From Prostheceraeus crozeri (Eukaryota; Platyhelminthes; Polycladida; Euryleptidae), in assembly GCA_907163375.1 (NCBI GenBank), contig CAJQUW010000896.1:62001-126000 (forward strand): 64,000 nucleotides of DNA, in the 5' to 3' direction. The translations under genes and the position numbers were made by a program. Positions 22,781-32,912 of this stretch are shown here, one piece after another (the stretch's first letter is position 1; every line of letters begins with the position of its first letter). The notes under the pieces are model-generated. The model was given only the letters and a program-made list of their open reading frames with translations, did not search any database and had not been told where the DNA came from.

Positions 22781-23041
22781 ATGTCAAGCCTGAATCAGGT
22801 TGCCCTATCGAACAAAACGGGAAGTTCCACGGTGACATGTTGCACGACCTATCATCGGTGCCATCGGAATTGTCGTCACGTGGTAGGAGTTGTGATCGTT
22901 TCACCGACATTCATGGTGACTTGCGATTACGGCTGTAGAAACCAGGAAGGTCTCAGACTCTCGGACTTGTGTGCAGCCTTCAACTTTGCAATTGCTAATA
23001 GGCTCTTTAAAAAGCGCGACTGCAGGGGTTTGTTGCTATAA
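22781..23041 (+). pseudogene. RTE-like LINE endonuclease fragment
   Basis: The clear part is CRNQEGLRLSDLCAAFNFAI followed by ANRLFKKRD. It matches the conserved block of the apurinic-type endonuclease in RTE-like LINEs (R-N-E-x-G-x-R-L-L-D-L-C-A-x-x-x-L-x-I-A-N-T-x-F-K-K-R). Upstream, GKFHGDMLHDLSSVPSEL in a second frame and a possible GD-type block in a third suggest frameshifts. The reverse transcriptase is absent. GC content is higher than the flanking intron. Confidence 0.6.
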
Positions 23042-23281
23042 CAGCTAGCGTTCGAATAAAAGCGCCTGGAACATTTTTCACGTCCTATTTCAAATTCTTA
23101 CCAACATGAGTATCTTGCTGAAGCGCAGTGGTCAGATATACACCGCCTGACACATGTCCTTCTTCATGTGTCGGAGACATGACCCATAAAGGTTCGTCAT
23201 GATCTAATAGATGCAATCCTTTAAGAGTGAACGACGCTCCATGCGTGAACTGAGAGGCATGCTCCATCTATATGATCGACA

Positions 23282-23415
23282 AGACGAAACACGTCGGTCA
23301 AGTTTTTCGTTTTAGGCTAATTTTTCTTTGTCAAGCAGTGGAAGCGATCTGATACTTTTCTCTCACTACTATATAAAGCCTTCCGCACGGACGAACTGTG
23401 AAGGCTCCATGTAGC
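23282..23415. repeat. Dispersed repeat, copy 1 (pair with 26640-26776)
   Basis: Shares with 26640-26776 the words ACGTCGGTCAAG, TTTGTCAAGCAG, TTTCTCTCA, AAGCCTT/AAACCTT, GCAC-GACGAA and GAAGGCTC-ATGTAG, in the same order and orientation at roughly 70-75% identity. Function unknown; no coding motif. Probably part of a longer old element. Confidence 0.6.
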
Positions 23416-24054
23416 TTCACGCCAAATTTCGCGGCAAATCAGTCCTTCGCCAAAAAATCGCTTTCGCTGGTCATTTGCAACGGATGCCAGATAGAAGTGG
23501 TCAAAGAATGAGATGGTGGCACAACGTGAAGAGGAATTGAGCATACTTGAAATGCATGTAGCTACACCAGCTTCCACTGCAGTGCAATCATAGTCAACTC
23601 AATTGCATACAGCATGAGATTCCTGTGAGAACTGGGAGCTTATCGAGTTTATCAACGAAGAGGGAAATCAAACGTTTGCGAGTCAGGGGACTTTCATAAT
23701 CACTAGAGCTATGCACAATAATGTACATGTTGCTCTGTAAGTTCTGACAGAATGCACTAATTTTTTATGAATATGTAGACTTCCACAGCCATCGATCAAA
23801 TTTGATTATCGCATGTAGTTATCTACCCGTTTCAAATGAAAGGAATTTCACTTCGTACTAACTTACTAAATGATGTAACTATTTTATTAATGTACATTTA
23901 TAATGGTCAGTGAATTGTCAGCATTTCCTATTTCAAACCAAAAAAGCTTTGACTGCGTCACGTTAAGTGCAATGCTGTCGATCGGATTTCATAGCGAGCA
24001 TTAACTTACTCAATGGAGTGCACGTTTTCAAGCATAAAAATTTACTATGCTACA
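23416..24054. other. RyR intron 4, nothing recognised
   Basis: Intron with short open frames. A minus-strand frame just upstream (23085-23267) looks coding-like in composition but I do not recognise it. Confidence 0.4.
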
Positions 24055-24280
24055 AGACCGGCGTTGTGGCCTTGTGGAAGAGTGTTCGCTCTGCGTCCGG
24101 GAGACCTTGGTTCAAATATTGGTCGGTCAAACCTAAGAATTTTAAAATAGGTACACTCTGTATTCTAGCTTAACACTCAGCACAAAAAGAATGAGAATGG
24201 GATAAATGACTACTCGGCCACATGGAAGAAAGGCTCCTTGCCTAATGTGCTTCTGAGTATAAACAGCGTCCATTTATTTA
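24055..24280 (+). mobile_element. tRNA-derived SINE, family 1, copy 1
   Basis: A-box-like TGGCCTTGTGGAAGAGTG (24066-24083) and B-box-like GGTTCAAATAT (24109-24119) are followed by a body ending GAGTATAAACAGCG-CCATTTATTTA. The whole 226-bp unit recurs at 59281-59502 in the same orientation, with the best match in the tRNA head and in the AACACTCA-CACAAAAAGAATGAG block. Transcribed by pol III if ever active. Confidence 0.8.
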
Positions 24281-24764
24281 CTATCTCGAACCTACGGAAA
24301 CTTACCTCATTGTTTTACAAGGCTCTATGTGAATTATTCTTCATTTTCACAGATCAGCTTGCCAATTTGAAAGTGCGTATGAGATCCTTTCATAGCTATT
24401 TGGTATTCTTTCAATTAAGAACGTGATTTTGCGTCGAATGTGACAATTTCTCAACTATTTACAGCAATCGATTAATCAGATGCGGTATTTTGTAGATATT
24501 CCGTCGACCCCTTTTGAAGACTACAAATATCTGCAACACTGCAGATCATTTGTGGTGAATATGTATCCATGTTTTCCGTTCACTTTAATACATATGCAAA
24601 TGTTGCTTTTATTTCTTGAGAAAGGAATCTGAATATTTGGAGTTTTCATCAATAACATGTTTCATTTACATGCAAATTGAATAGTAAGATATGTAGATAT
24701 AGGCTGCTTATCATCTAATGTCGATAGGGATGACTGATCAAAAGTATTTCTATCATTTTTGTAG
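24281..24764. other. RyR intron 4, last part
   Basis: AT-rich intron ending tttttgtag before 24765. Nothing else is seen. Confidence 0.5.
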
Positions 24765-25000
24765 ATCACTGGTGAAGAACCAAGGTGTCGTCCGTGTCTT
24801 TCTCCTTCCATTCTTCGGATATTGTGCCGATGATCTCGCCCAGGTTGTTCGCAATCTCAAATTAGAAAGGTTCTCGCATGTAAAGGGTACAATTCAACGG
24901 GGAGCGACCAGTCTCAACTACATCTACATGGTTTTGCTGCCTGTAATGAAAGGGATCTTCGAGCATCTCGGCGCGACACAGTCTGGGGACGAATTATTGG
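24765..25000 (+). CDS. RyR: Ryanodine receptor, exon e (bridging solenoid)
   Basis: The acceptor is catttttgtag and the donor gtaaaa. It enters in phase 2 and leaves in phase 1. Peptide blocks VVRVFLLPFFGYCADDLAQV and VKGTIQRGATSLNYIYMVLL followed by LPVMKGIFEHL. The last block matches vertebrate [22 protein letters not shown], ending here in SGDELL. The middle is one of the more diverged parts of the gene. Confidence 0.92.
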
Positions 25001-25088
25001 GTAAAAAATCTCACTTAAAATTGTCTCCATTGGAATTACAACAATGAAATTAGATAGACGATAGAACAAATTGCCATGCAAAAGATAT

Positions 25089-25160
25089 GAGGCTGGTAGG
25101 ATTCGAACCTACGACCAAGGTTAAGTAGACCTGTGCTCTACCGACTGAGCTACGAACCAC
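25089..25160 (-). tRNA. tRNA-like sequence, probably a tRNA pseudogene or SINE head
   Basis: On the minus strand, GTGGTTC opens the acceptor, followed by an A box (TAGCTCAGTCGGTAGAGC) and a perfect B box (GGTTCGAATCC). D stem GCTC/GAGC and T stem GTAGG/CCTAC are intact. The anticodon stem has 4 of 5 pairs, with loop CTACTTA giving ACU by position. The acceptor pairs in only about 5 of 7 positions, and there is no long variable arm although ACU would mean Ser. The body looks more like tRNA-Lys. I therefore think it is degenerate, sitting inside RyR intron 5. Confidence 0.6.
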
Positions 25161-26639
25161 TTATGCGACTGTATCAGTTGGCAGGATCAAACCCTCACCA
25201 CCACTCATCAGTTGTCAAGGCAGTTATAATCAATGACTAAATAACTCGTCACAATTGTGACCGCCGACATTAAGGCAAGTAGCGGGGATCGATTATCCAC
25301 TAAAGCATCTAAAACCAAGAAAGTCTAGGATTGTTCTCGCATTTCTCATAACTTGCCCTTATATTCACAGGATGAAGTCTCCTGGATTCCTGGATTCCTT
25401 CCAAAATTAAGCATTTTAAGTCTTAATCAATTCAAGTTACGTTTAGACCATTGGCAAAGTATATGTGATGCTATGATAAACATGCTCTCGGTTGAGGTCA
25501 GAAGATTTTTGAATCTCAGATTAGACAAGACCTCTTCTGCTTGTATACGGTGCAGCTGTTGACGAACAATAATAATTCTTCACGCCGCGATTGCTGACGC
25601 TTGCGTCCGATAAGTGGATCGACAAGATTTTTACAACTCAATCAATGATGACAGGACAGGCGAAGGCCGACATGAAATGATCAGTTATGATGTAGCAAAC
25701 TTCCAATCACTAATTTCTTCATATAGGTACGCAAACCACAATCTTTCCTAAGTCTAATGTCTCGAGTGGCCAAGTGAATAAGCTCAGTAATCTATCTGTT
25801 ATGATCTTACAATTTAATCTTATGAGAATAAGCAAAATATAAAAGAACTTTTCGGGTTGTGCAACGATATAGGATACGCACTGTATGTAATTGCTATATA
25901 ACAATAATAATAACAATGTTACACTTTAGAGACACTTCTCACAACAGATTCAAGTATTGATGTCAGTTTTACGCCTCAAATAGTGGATCCCAAGTATAAA
26001 ATGGAAAGATTATCGTGCCTCAATACTTTTGATGCCTATATTTATGTAGATGTGTAGAACAAACTATAATTGTTCTGCTCAACATATACCTGACTGTTGA
26101 CAATTTTCATATATTTTCAAAATCTCTATTTGAGTTGTATTCAGCATCGCTTAGATATCCCAATGCAATCAGAGAAACTCCTAACACTGTCTTTAGACTT
26201 TTTAATGCGACAAGATAATGATAAAAACTTAAAGTCCATCAAAGTCATCTACCATCCGTTTCCAAAAGATCCTAAAAAATCAATTTTTTGAAAATGTGGA
26301 ATTCAAATAGTAGTGCTTTTTGTAGAAACAAAATGACCGAGTTGGAGAAACTTGATGCTAACACTGGACCGAGCATCTGGCAATTCAGTTGTGCATTGAT
26401 TTCGGGAGCAAGTTGAAACCCACACACATCATAATCAGAAGGGCTACTCCAGGAGTTCTAAACCTCCCCCCACCCGGTTTTCGAATCTCAACATAGCCCT
26501 GGTAAGGTAGAATTAACTAGATCAATCCCATCATTCTTTGGGTTTTTGAGTTTGAAAGCGAATGAATGGAAGCTTCATGTGTAACACTTTTACCATAAAA
26601 CTTGTATCAGTTTCAAATTCATTGTCGTGTTCGGCAAGA
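25161..26639. other. RyR intron 5, nothing recognised
   Basis: Intron with short, unconvincing open frames. A C-rich run at about 26467-26480 stands out only as simple sequence. Confidence 0.45.
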
Positions 26640-26776
26640 CGGAACGCGTCGGTCAAGCCTTTTGTTTTAGACTAATTTTTTCTTTGTCAAGCAGCAGAAC
26701 CAACTTGATATTTTCTCTCAAAACTATTTAAAACCTTTTGCACAGACGAAATGAGAAGGCTCTATGTAGTTTCAAT
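26640..26776. repeat. Dispersed repeat, copy 2 (pair with 23282-23415)
   Basis: The second copy of the repeat described at 23282, lying just before exon f. It retains GTCGGTCAAGCC, TTTGTCAAGCAGCAGAA and AAGGCTCTATGTAGTTTC. Copies flank exon e in introns 4 and 5. Confidence 0.6.
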
Positions 26777-26875
26777 TTTTCAATCTGAATCCATTTAGCT
26801 TATCGGCGCAAATTCCTCGTTTGTTTTAGAATGCTGTTAATGGTTTCGTCATTCAGATGTTTTGTTCTTTTTCAG

Positions 26876-26957
26876 TTGGAGATATTCAAGTGGCTTGCTA
26901 CAGAATACTCAACGGCCTGTACGTGTTGGGAACATGCAATTCTCAAAGTCTTGGCCG
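26876..26957 (+). CDS. RyR: Ryanodine receptor, exon f (bridging solenoid, 82 nt)
   Basis: The acceptor is ttctttttcag and the donor gtaagt. It enters in phase 1 and leaves in phase 2. The 27-codon peptide GDIQVACYRILNGLYVLGTC NSQSLG matches vertebrate [26 protein letters not shown] position by position. Its end joins exon g 24.4 kb away with no residue lost or gained. Confidence 0.92.
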
Positions 26958-28990
26958 GTAAGTGTAAAGCTTTCAATAATGTAGAACAGAACACAGTGTC
27001 TACGACTTGTCAGGGTGTTCAGTGATTTAATTTGGACATCTTTCGAGTATTGTTTCCAAGATAGTTTCTTGATAGAGCTGTTTTTAGTTCAGGTAAACGT
27101 ATATCATATCATCTTCATATCATCGGTACCGGGTTTGATCGAAGCGTATATCGTTTTTATAAAGGTAAACGAGCTAGACTTTAATAAATGTGTCCAAATA
27201 TAATTCGATTTTTTCTGGAAGACGCTTCCGACGTCAACATCTTCAACGTATAAAGATATCATGTGATATATGAATAGTGACATTTTTAGGGTTTTCCAAA
27301 GATTCAAGAAGATACTAGGTGTAGTACACCACAATTATTCTGAATTATTCTGATTGTTTATGAAGTAATAGTGCTGTTCACATTGCCAATAGACGGGAGT
27401 AGTGCAATGTTTCGCAATTGATTTGCAGAGGCATTTTACAGACTGAGATATCAAAAGTTTTCTATCTCATTTCAATATTGTTAGTGGTTTTATAAAGCAT
27501 GCTGGACTGGTTGCGAAGATCATTTCACTCGAATGCGGATGTTATGATTAATTCAATTATTTGTGAGATTTTAATGTTTGAAACGTGATGGACTACAATT
27601 TACACTTATTTTCGTTATTATTTGCAATATCAATCACTGTCATTCAACTTAAGATTTCTTTGAAATGAAATTTGACCTATCACTATACTGTATGCTATTT
27701 CTGTGTTCATATCGATCGCACTTGAGATGTGCAGAATGTTGTCCATGTAAGATGTTGTTAAAGCATGGATAGTTATCGCTCTGGCGAGTGGCAACAACCA
27801 CGTCATACCACTATCATCAGTGATGAATATTGACTGCACCGTGGTCTAACGCATCTTAGACACTATTATATTTATTACATGCTATTTAGAGTTCTTCAAA
27901 TCAGATTTTAAGATGCAAGTGATTTGTGAAGCAAGTATTGCAGTGTTGGTGCGATTATGTTTTAATGATCATTTCAGCGACTGTTGTTATCATGCATATT
28001 AGAAGTATTATGATTGTTTCTTCACTTTAGATAATTATCAAGAATGATTTTGTCTCAATAGCTCCTGATGATTAATAGGCATTTCTACGCCGTACCTACA
28101 CTTAATTCAACATTCGAAGTGTAAGAATTTTGTAATTGACAATAGCAAAGACAATACCTTATTGTTGTCAACTTTGTTATTCGGTGGCTCGTAATTGAGT
28201 CGTCATTCATTAGTTCTCCAATATCTCAGCAGTATTGAATTAGATTTTGTATAATGCAACGAAGTTTTGCCACATGCAATATACGTTTATAAGGACCGTA
28301 AAGGTTTCATAACTTATTTAGAGCGACATAAATCAGAAAAAATGAGAATTTTATCAGTATAGCTTCATTTACTTGTGGGAAGTGGAAGAACATACAGGAT
28401 AATTAATGAAGATTTTCAAATTTGTTTTTGAAGCATGAAGCATCGTATCTATTTCTGCATCGCATCTATTCACATGGGAAAACATTTGCATTTTTCGTTT
28501 GAGGTAGGGTAACGATGCCGGTGAGGCAAAATGTGTTCTTGCATAACCTCAATGATGATTGTGTGATGAAATAGTTATGACCCATTGGGATCGCTGCTGA
28601 TTGCGAAATGTAGGAAATGTTACACAGATGTTCAGGTTTAATTTTACTGAATATCTAATATTTCAGTCTCCAGACCTGATGAATTTTATACGGATATTTG
28701 TCTTACGCTAAGACTAGCCTGTGATGTACAATAGGCTTATTCAACCTTGAAGTAAAATCGACTCTTTTTCTCTCGACTTTTTCAAAGCATAATAATGGAT
28801 AGATATAAACATAAAGCGAATGCAGTCAATGCTATCTATATGACTTATAGCTATGTGAATTCTGATGTGGGGATATTCCACAATTTTCCATACAATTTAT
28901 TACATCGCTGTATCATAGTCGGCAGGAAGGGTGTATGGACGCAAAGTATCACAGCGCTTCAGCTAAAGTCCGACCGTCTGAACACTACTC
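26958..28990. other. RyR intron 6 (26958-51350), first part: nothing recognised
   Basis: This is the start of the 24.4-kb intron between exons f and g. It is AT-rich with no convincing gene or repeat up to the microsatellite near 29013. Confidence 0.5.
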
Positions 28991-29012
28991 AAGCCTCCAG
29001 TGACAGAGTAGT

Positions 29013-29065
29013 GACATCATCATCATCATCACATCATCATCATCATCATCATCATCATCATTATC
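29013..29065. repeat. (CAT)n microsatellite
   Basis: About 50 bases of CAT units with one TCA slip and one TTA variant. Read on the + strand it gives a His run, which is not a real protein. Confidence 0.9.
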
Positions 29066-30890
29066 ATGTTGTAAGGCAATAGATTACAGTATTATTTATT
29101 TATGCCGATAATATTCATTTGCATGATATAGACATATCGGTAAATTGAATAATACATAAATTTTTCTAAATGTCTGATTTTGTGCTAGATAATCGGTATT
29201 GTGACCTCAAAATGGATTTTAGTGCTCTTCAGTAGCTACTACCATACATGAACCTTGAAGTTGGCACTTATTTACACGAGCACTTAAAATTCACTTAATG
29301 AGCTTATCAATATGTAAAAAGGATGCAATCGACACATGTTGCCATCTGCAGCATTGTTTAAAACATCAATATATTATATCCCTTAATTTAAGATCCAAAT
29401 TGCAGCGTAAGCTAGGGAAAGCTGTCCATCGGAATCTGAGCCGAAGAACTGCAAATGCATGATTACCTTTTTCATGTATCATAAGATGGAACTATTAAGC
29501 ATAGTAATCCTACTCACCAACTTTACCCATTGGAATCAGCAAAACAATAGAAATTCCAGCTAATGTAGTGGCTCTAGTTAGAATAAGTCTCTTAAAGGGA
29601 TTCGCGGTTTTTTCATTGCGAGTTACCACGGCATATCAGGAATTATGATTTATTGATTACTTTCAAGGGATAGTGTTTTAACTATTGTCTATCAATTACT
29701 TAGATCGAGGAATGTCATTTACAGAATATTTTACTTCTTTCCTTTCTGTATTTCGCTAATGGACCGACCACACTTAAAAGTGTCCGCCGAATGTGTTATC
29801 GAGAACGAATGAAGTCTGTTGCTATTATTTTCAATTTTTATTGTCAAATTTTACGAATATTCGAAGACATTTACTGGCATTCTTTTTATTCAATTTTAAT
29901 TGATTTTATACTGATAGAATGAACTTCATTTTCATTACAACTTATACTTCAGTTAGTTTCATCAAGAAAATGTGTCGATAATATCTAAACTGATTCAGAA
30001 CACGCCATAATCTTCATCGATCCATTCTTAAATTATCGTGCTTTCTATCCTCGGGCTTGTATTACAGTGAACAATTGGCTGCTGAATTTGAGAGGTAAGC
30101 TTTAATCGTCCTGAACATTAGCTTGCATGCAGTCGTGGCGCTCCAGTTTGCGCAGAAAGAACGCACTGATGTTCGTTAATGTCTTGCTTATCAATATTAA
30201 TCGACGCTTCGTCGAGCACATTTTTCATTCCAACCCCAAGTTAATCGTTGTGTCTGTTGAGCGAAAATGAAGTAGTTGATTTCATTTGCAAGCGATTTGT
30301 TACCAGTTTTCAATGATTTCACTGCGTGCTGTTTTTGTTTTGATTTTTACCACTCGCGTGATTTGTTTTATAAACTTGATGGTGTAGATGGAACACAAGT
30401 TCGAGTTCGATAGCTATTCACTCCTACCTTTCGATTTTGAAGATCAGAGTACAGGACTCAAGCAATGCGATTTGACGATGCTTGGAATTCCATGTTTGCT
30501 TTGTCTTGATGCGTCGTCAATATTTTCACATGAGAAAGATCGATTTTAAAAGCACATAATTATTCAATTAGAACACAGAAAATCGCAAAGAATCAGTTAA
30601 ATGAAACCACGTAATTTGTCAGTAAAAATGTTGGATTGACAAAATTGGTTATTTCTTTATCATGGAATGAAGAGTAATGTCATGCAAAATCAATCAGAGG
30701 TAATAAACTCGTAAAAAAACTAATTTTAAAAAGCTAATTGATGGAAATAATGGCCAGTAAATAGATAATGATAATTATAAATTATAATTATAATTGTATA
30801 ATAATAGAAATATTAAGATACAAGTACATGTAGTTACTAAATCAACTAGTTTCATCATTTTGTTCATCGGTTGGTATTAGTCAAGTGATC
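29066..30890. other. RyR intron 6, nothing recognised
   Basis: Very AT-rich, with palindromic TAATTATAATTA simple sequence near 30765-30800. No gene seen. Confidence 0.5.
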
Positions 30891-31080
30891 AAAAGTATTA
30901 GCTCTTCTTCAACCATCTATTCGAGTAAAATACGGCGAATGTGCAATTAATTACAATGCACCGCAGACGTTTCGACGTCGGCTTGTTCATTGCGAAGGGC
31001 GTCTGCGGTACATTTTATTTTATTGTACATTTGAAGGATTTTACTCTAATAAATCGGTTGAAGAATGGCTCATACTTTTA
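30891..31080. repeat. Foldback, about 80-bp arms, with a GAAACGTC motif near its centre
   Basis: Left arm 30891-30969 (AAAAGTATTAGCTCTTCTTC ... CGCAGACG) pairs with right arm 31000-31080 (CGTCTGCGG ... GAAGAATGGCTCATACTTTT) at roughly 80% identity. The loop, read on the minus strand, holds GACGTCGAAACGTC. The same CGAAACGTC occurs at 63100-63127. No protein-coding content. Confidence 0.7.
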
Positions 31081-32500
31081 AATCAACTAATATGTAAATG
31101 TTTTACGCAATTTATATATTATATTTTTATATAAAAATATATCATATTTTTGGATGTGTAAAATGCCATGTATATTCATGTTCGGAAGCTCCAAACTTCG
31201 TTCGAGTCTTTTTATATGAGTTAAGAAACCGCTACCTACTTTATTAAGAAATATGGCATTAATTGAATATTTGCAGTTTTTGTTTCGTGATTATTCATAG
31301 ATATCTATGATAAGTATGTAATTACACGAATAATGTTGTTGCTTCATGATAATTTGGCTATTGATGACTCGTTCTAGTAATACCGACTTTCATCGTTTGT
31401 AATCGCTAATTTTCTCTGGCTTGAATAATGAACAGACTCCGAACTCAATCGTATAAAAGAAGCATGCTTAATTCTTCTGGACTGACTCTAGAGGGCCGGT
31501 GGGCACACAAGTACACCCTCAAGCCATAAGAATAGGATCATCCAATGAAAGAGAATTTGCTAGCAAGGCTGCTCTTTGTCGGCACAGGAAGTCAGACTGG
31601 CATGTCATCCACACTGTAGCTCCAACGTAGCTGTTTAAAAATCTGCTGTCGACTGGTGGGACCTCATAGGCCGAAAGAGGTCTCGTACGTGGTACGATTG
31701 ATAAATGGCATCCTGTTCTAATCATATATCTGTGTCCTTTCCCCTCTTTCATGTACATTATCAATTGCTAAGTACACATGTGTATTGTGTATTTGTAATT
31801 TTTCTTGTAGGAAATTGCTATTAAAGAATTTATCGATACAAGTCTGTGGAAGCTACTGAAGTAATAATACATGTACTCGTGTGTGCTAATAAGCACTAAT
31901 CTTGCTTAAATATTTTGAAGAGAGAACAAAAGTGTTTAGCTTGATTGTAGATTGTGAATACAATTCAGAAAATCTGCACAGCGTCGATATGATTATAGTA
32001 TCTTGCTTCTTATGCAGCTGGACATTTATCAGAACATCCATATCTGTAATGTCTGTTGCGATTATTTGCTTAAGAAAATGATAAATTGAATGAAAATTGC
32101 ATGCGCAAAGTTTGTTAAGGTAAGAAAATGTTTGACACAGGCCATCTCGAAGAACATCATTTTGTTTGACTCGAAAGATAGCAGCTCAATGTTTTCGTCA
32201 AGCACTGCAGACAAATTACAGAAGCATGACATTTTTCTTTTGAAACCAATTTAATAAGCATGATTCTGCTCTAGATCTTTTGAACACGTACAGTACCACT
32301 GCTTGCTTTGCAGATGCTCATATGATTTTGTATTAATGCACGAGATTTGTGCACTTTTGTCTTGCAATGGCATATACCACAATTATCCGACTTAATGATT
32401 TTGCAGCTTTTTTTCATTCCTCTGTATAAAGCGTTGCGAAGTTAAAAATCCTTCGAAATATTTTCTTCTTTTTAAATTTATTTGCTGCTCAAATTTTCAG
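31081..32500. other. RyR intron 6, nothing recognised
   Basis: AT-rich. ATATTTTTATATAAAAATAT near 31125 is low-complexity. The open frame at 31519-31764 (minus) shows no known motif. Confidence 0.5.
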
Positions 32501-32517
32501 GACATCTGCCCCTTCCT

Positions 32518-32912
32518 CAGGAGTTCACAAAAAACAAGTGGACAAGCACTATTTTAGCCACTAGACATTAGAAATTTTTTATGATCATAGATAGAAAAAT
32601 GAACAATGATTTTTTTAGTTCAGCCCTGGCTAGAAATCAAGAGACAGTGTGTCATCAAAGGTGTCAGTTTTCTGTTTGAATGCTTTACTTGTTGAAACAC
32701 GACTAGTAGGCGTAATCTCTTTTTTTGAGGAGGTCTCACAAATCACTCTGTCTGCATGTATGCCATATTAGTTCGGTATGACATCTACATAGACTTACAA
32801 AGTTGTTGAAGTACAGGTAATTGTCGCTCTTTCTATCTATGATCATTAAATTTTCAAATGCCTAGTAGCTCAAATATTGCTTGTCCACTTGCTTTTTTGT
32901 GAACTCAAGATG
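32518..32912. repeat. Foldback, about 87-bp arms, 220-bp loop
   Basis: Left arm about 32518-32605: GGAGTTCACAAAAAACAAGT then GGACAAGC, then ATGATCATAGATAGAAA. Right arm 32827-32912 is its reverse complement at about 80% identity (TTTCTATCTATGATCATTAA ... GCTTGTCCACTTGC). The loop has no open frame. A nonautonomous element is likely; no target duplication was found. Confidence 0.7.

Noticed and set aside
28999-29065. CRISPR-like short regular repeats
   Set aside because: It is a trinucleotide microsatellite in animal DNA without spacers.
28795-29082. Open frame ending in a poly-His run
   Set aside because: The His run is simply the (CAT)n microsatellite; the rest of the frame has no motif.
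30760-30810. AT palindrome considered as a replication origin or matrix site
   Set aside because: Simple TAATTATAATTA sequence is common in AT-rich introns; nothing specific supports an origin.
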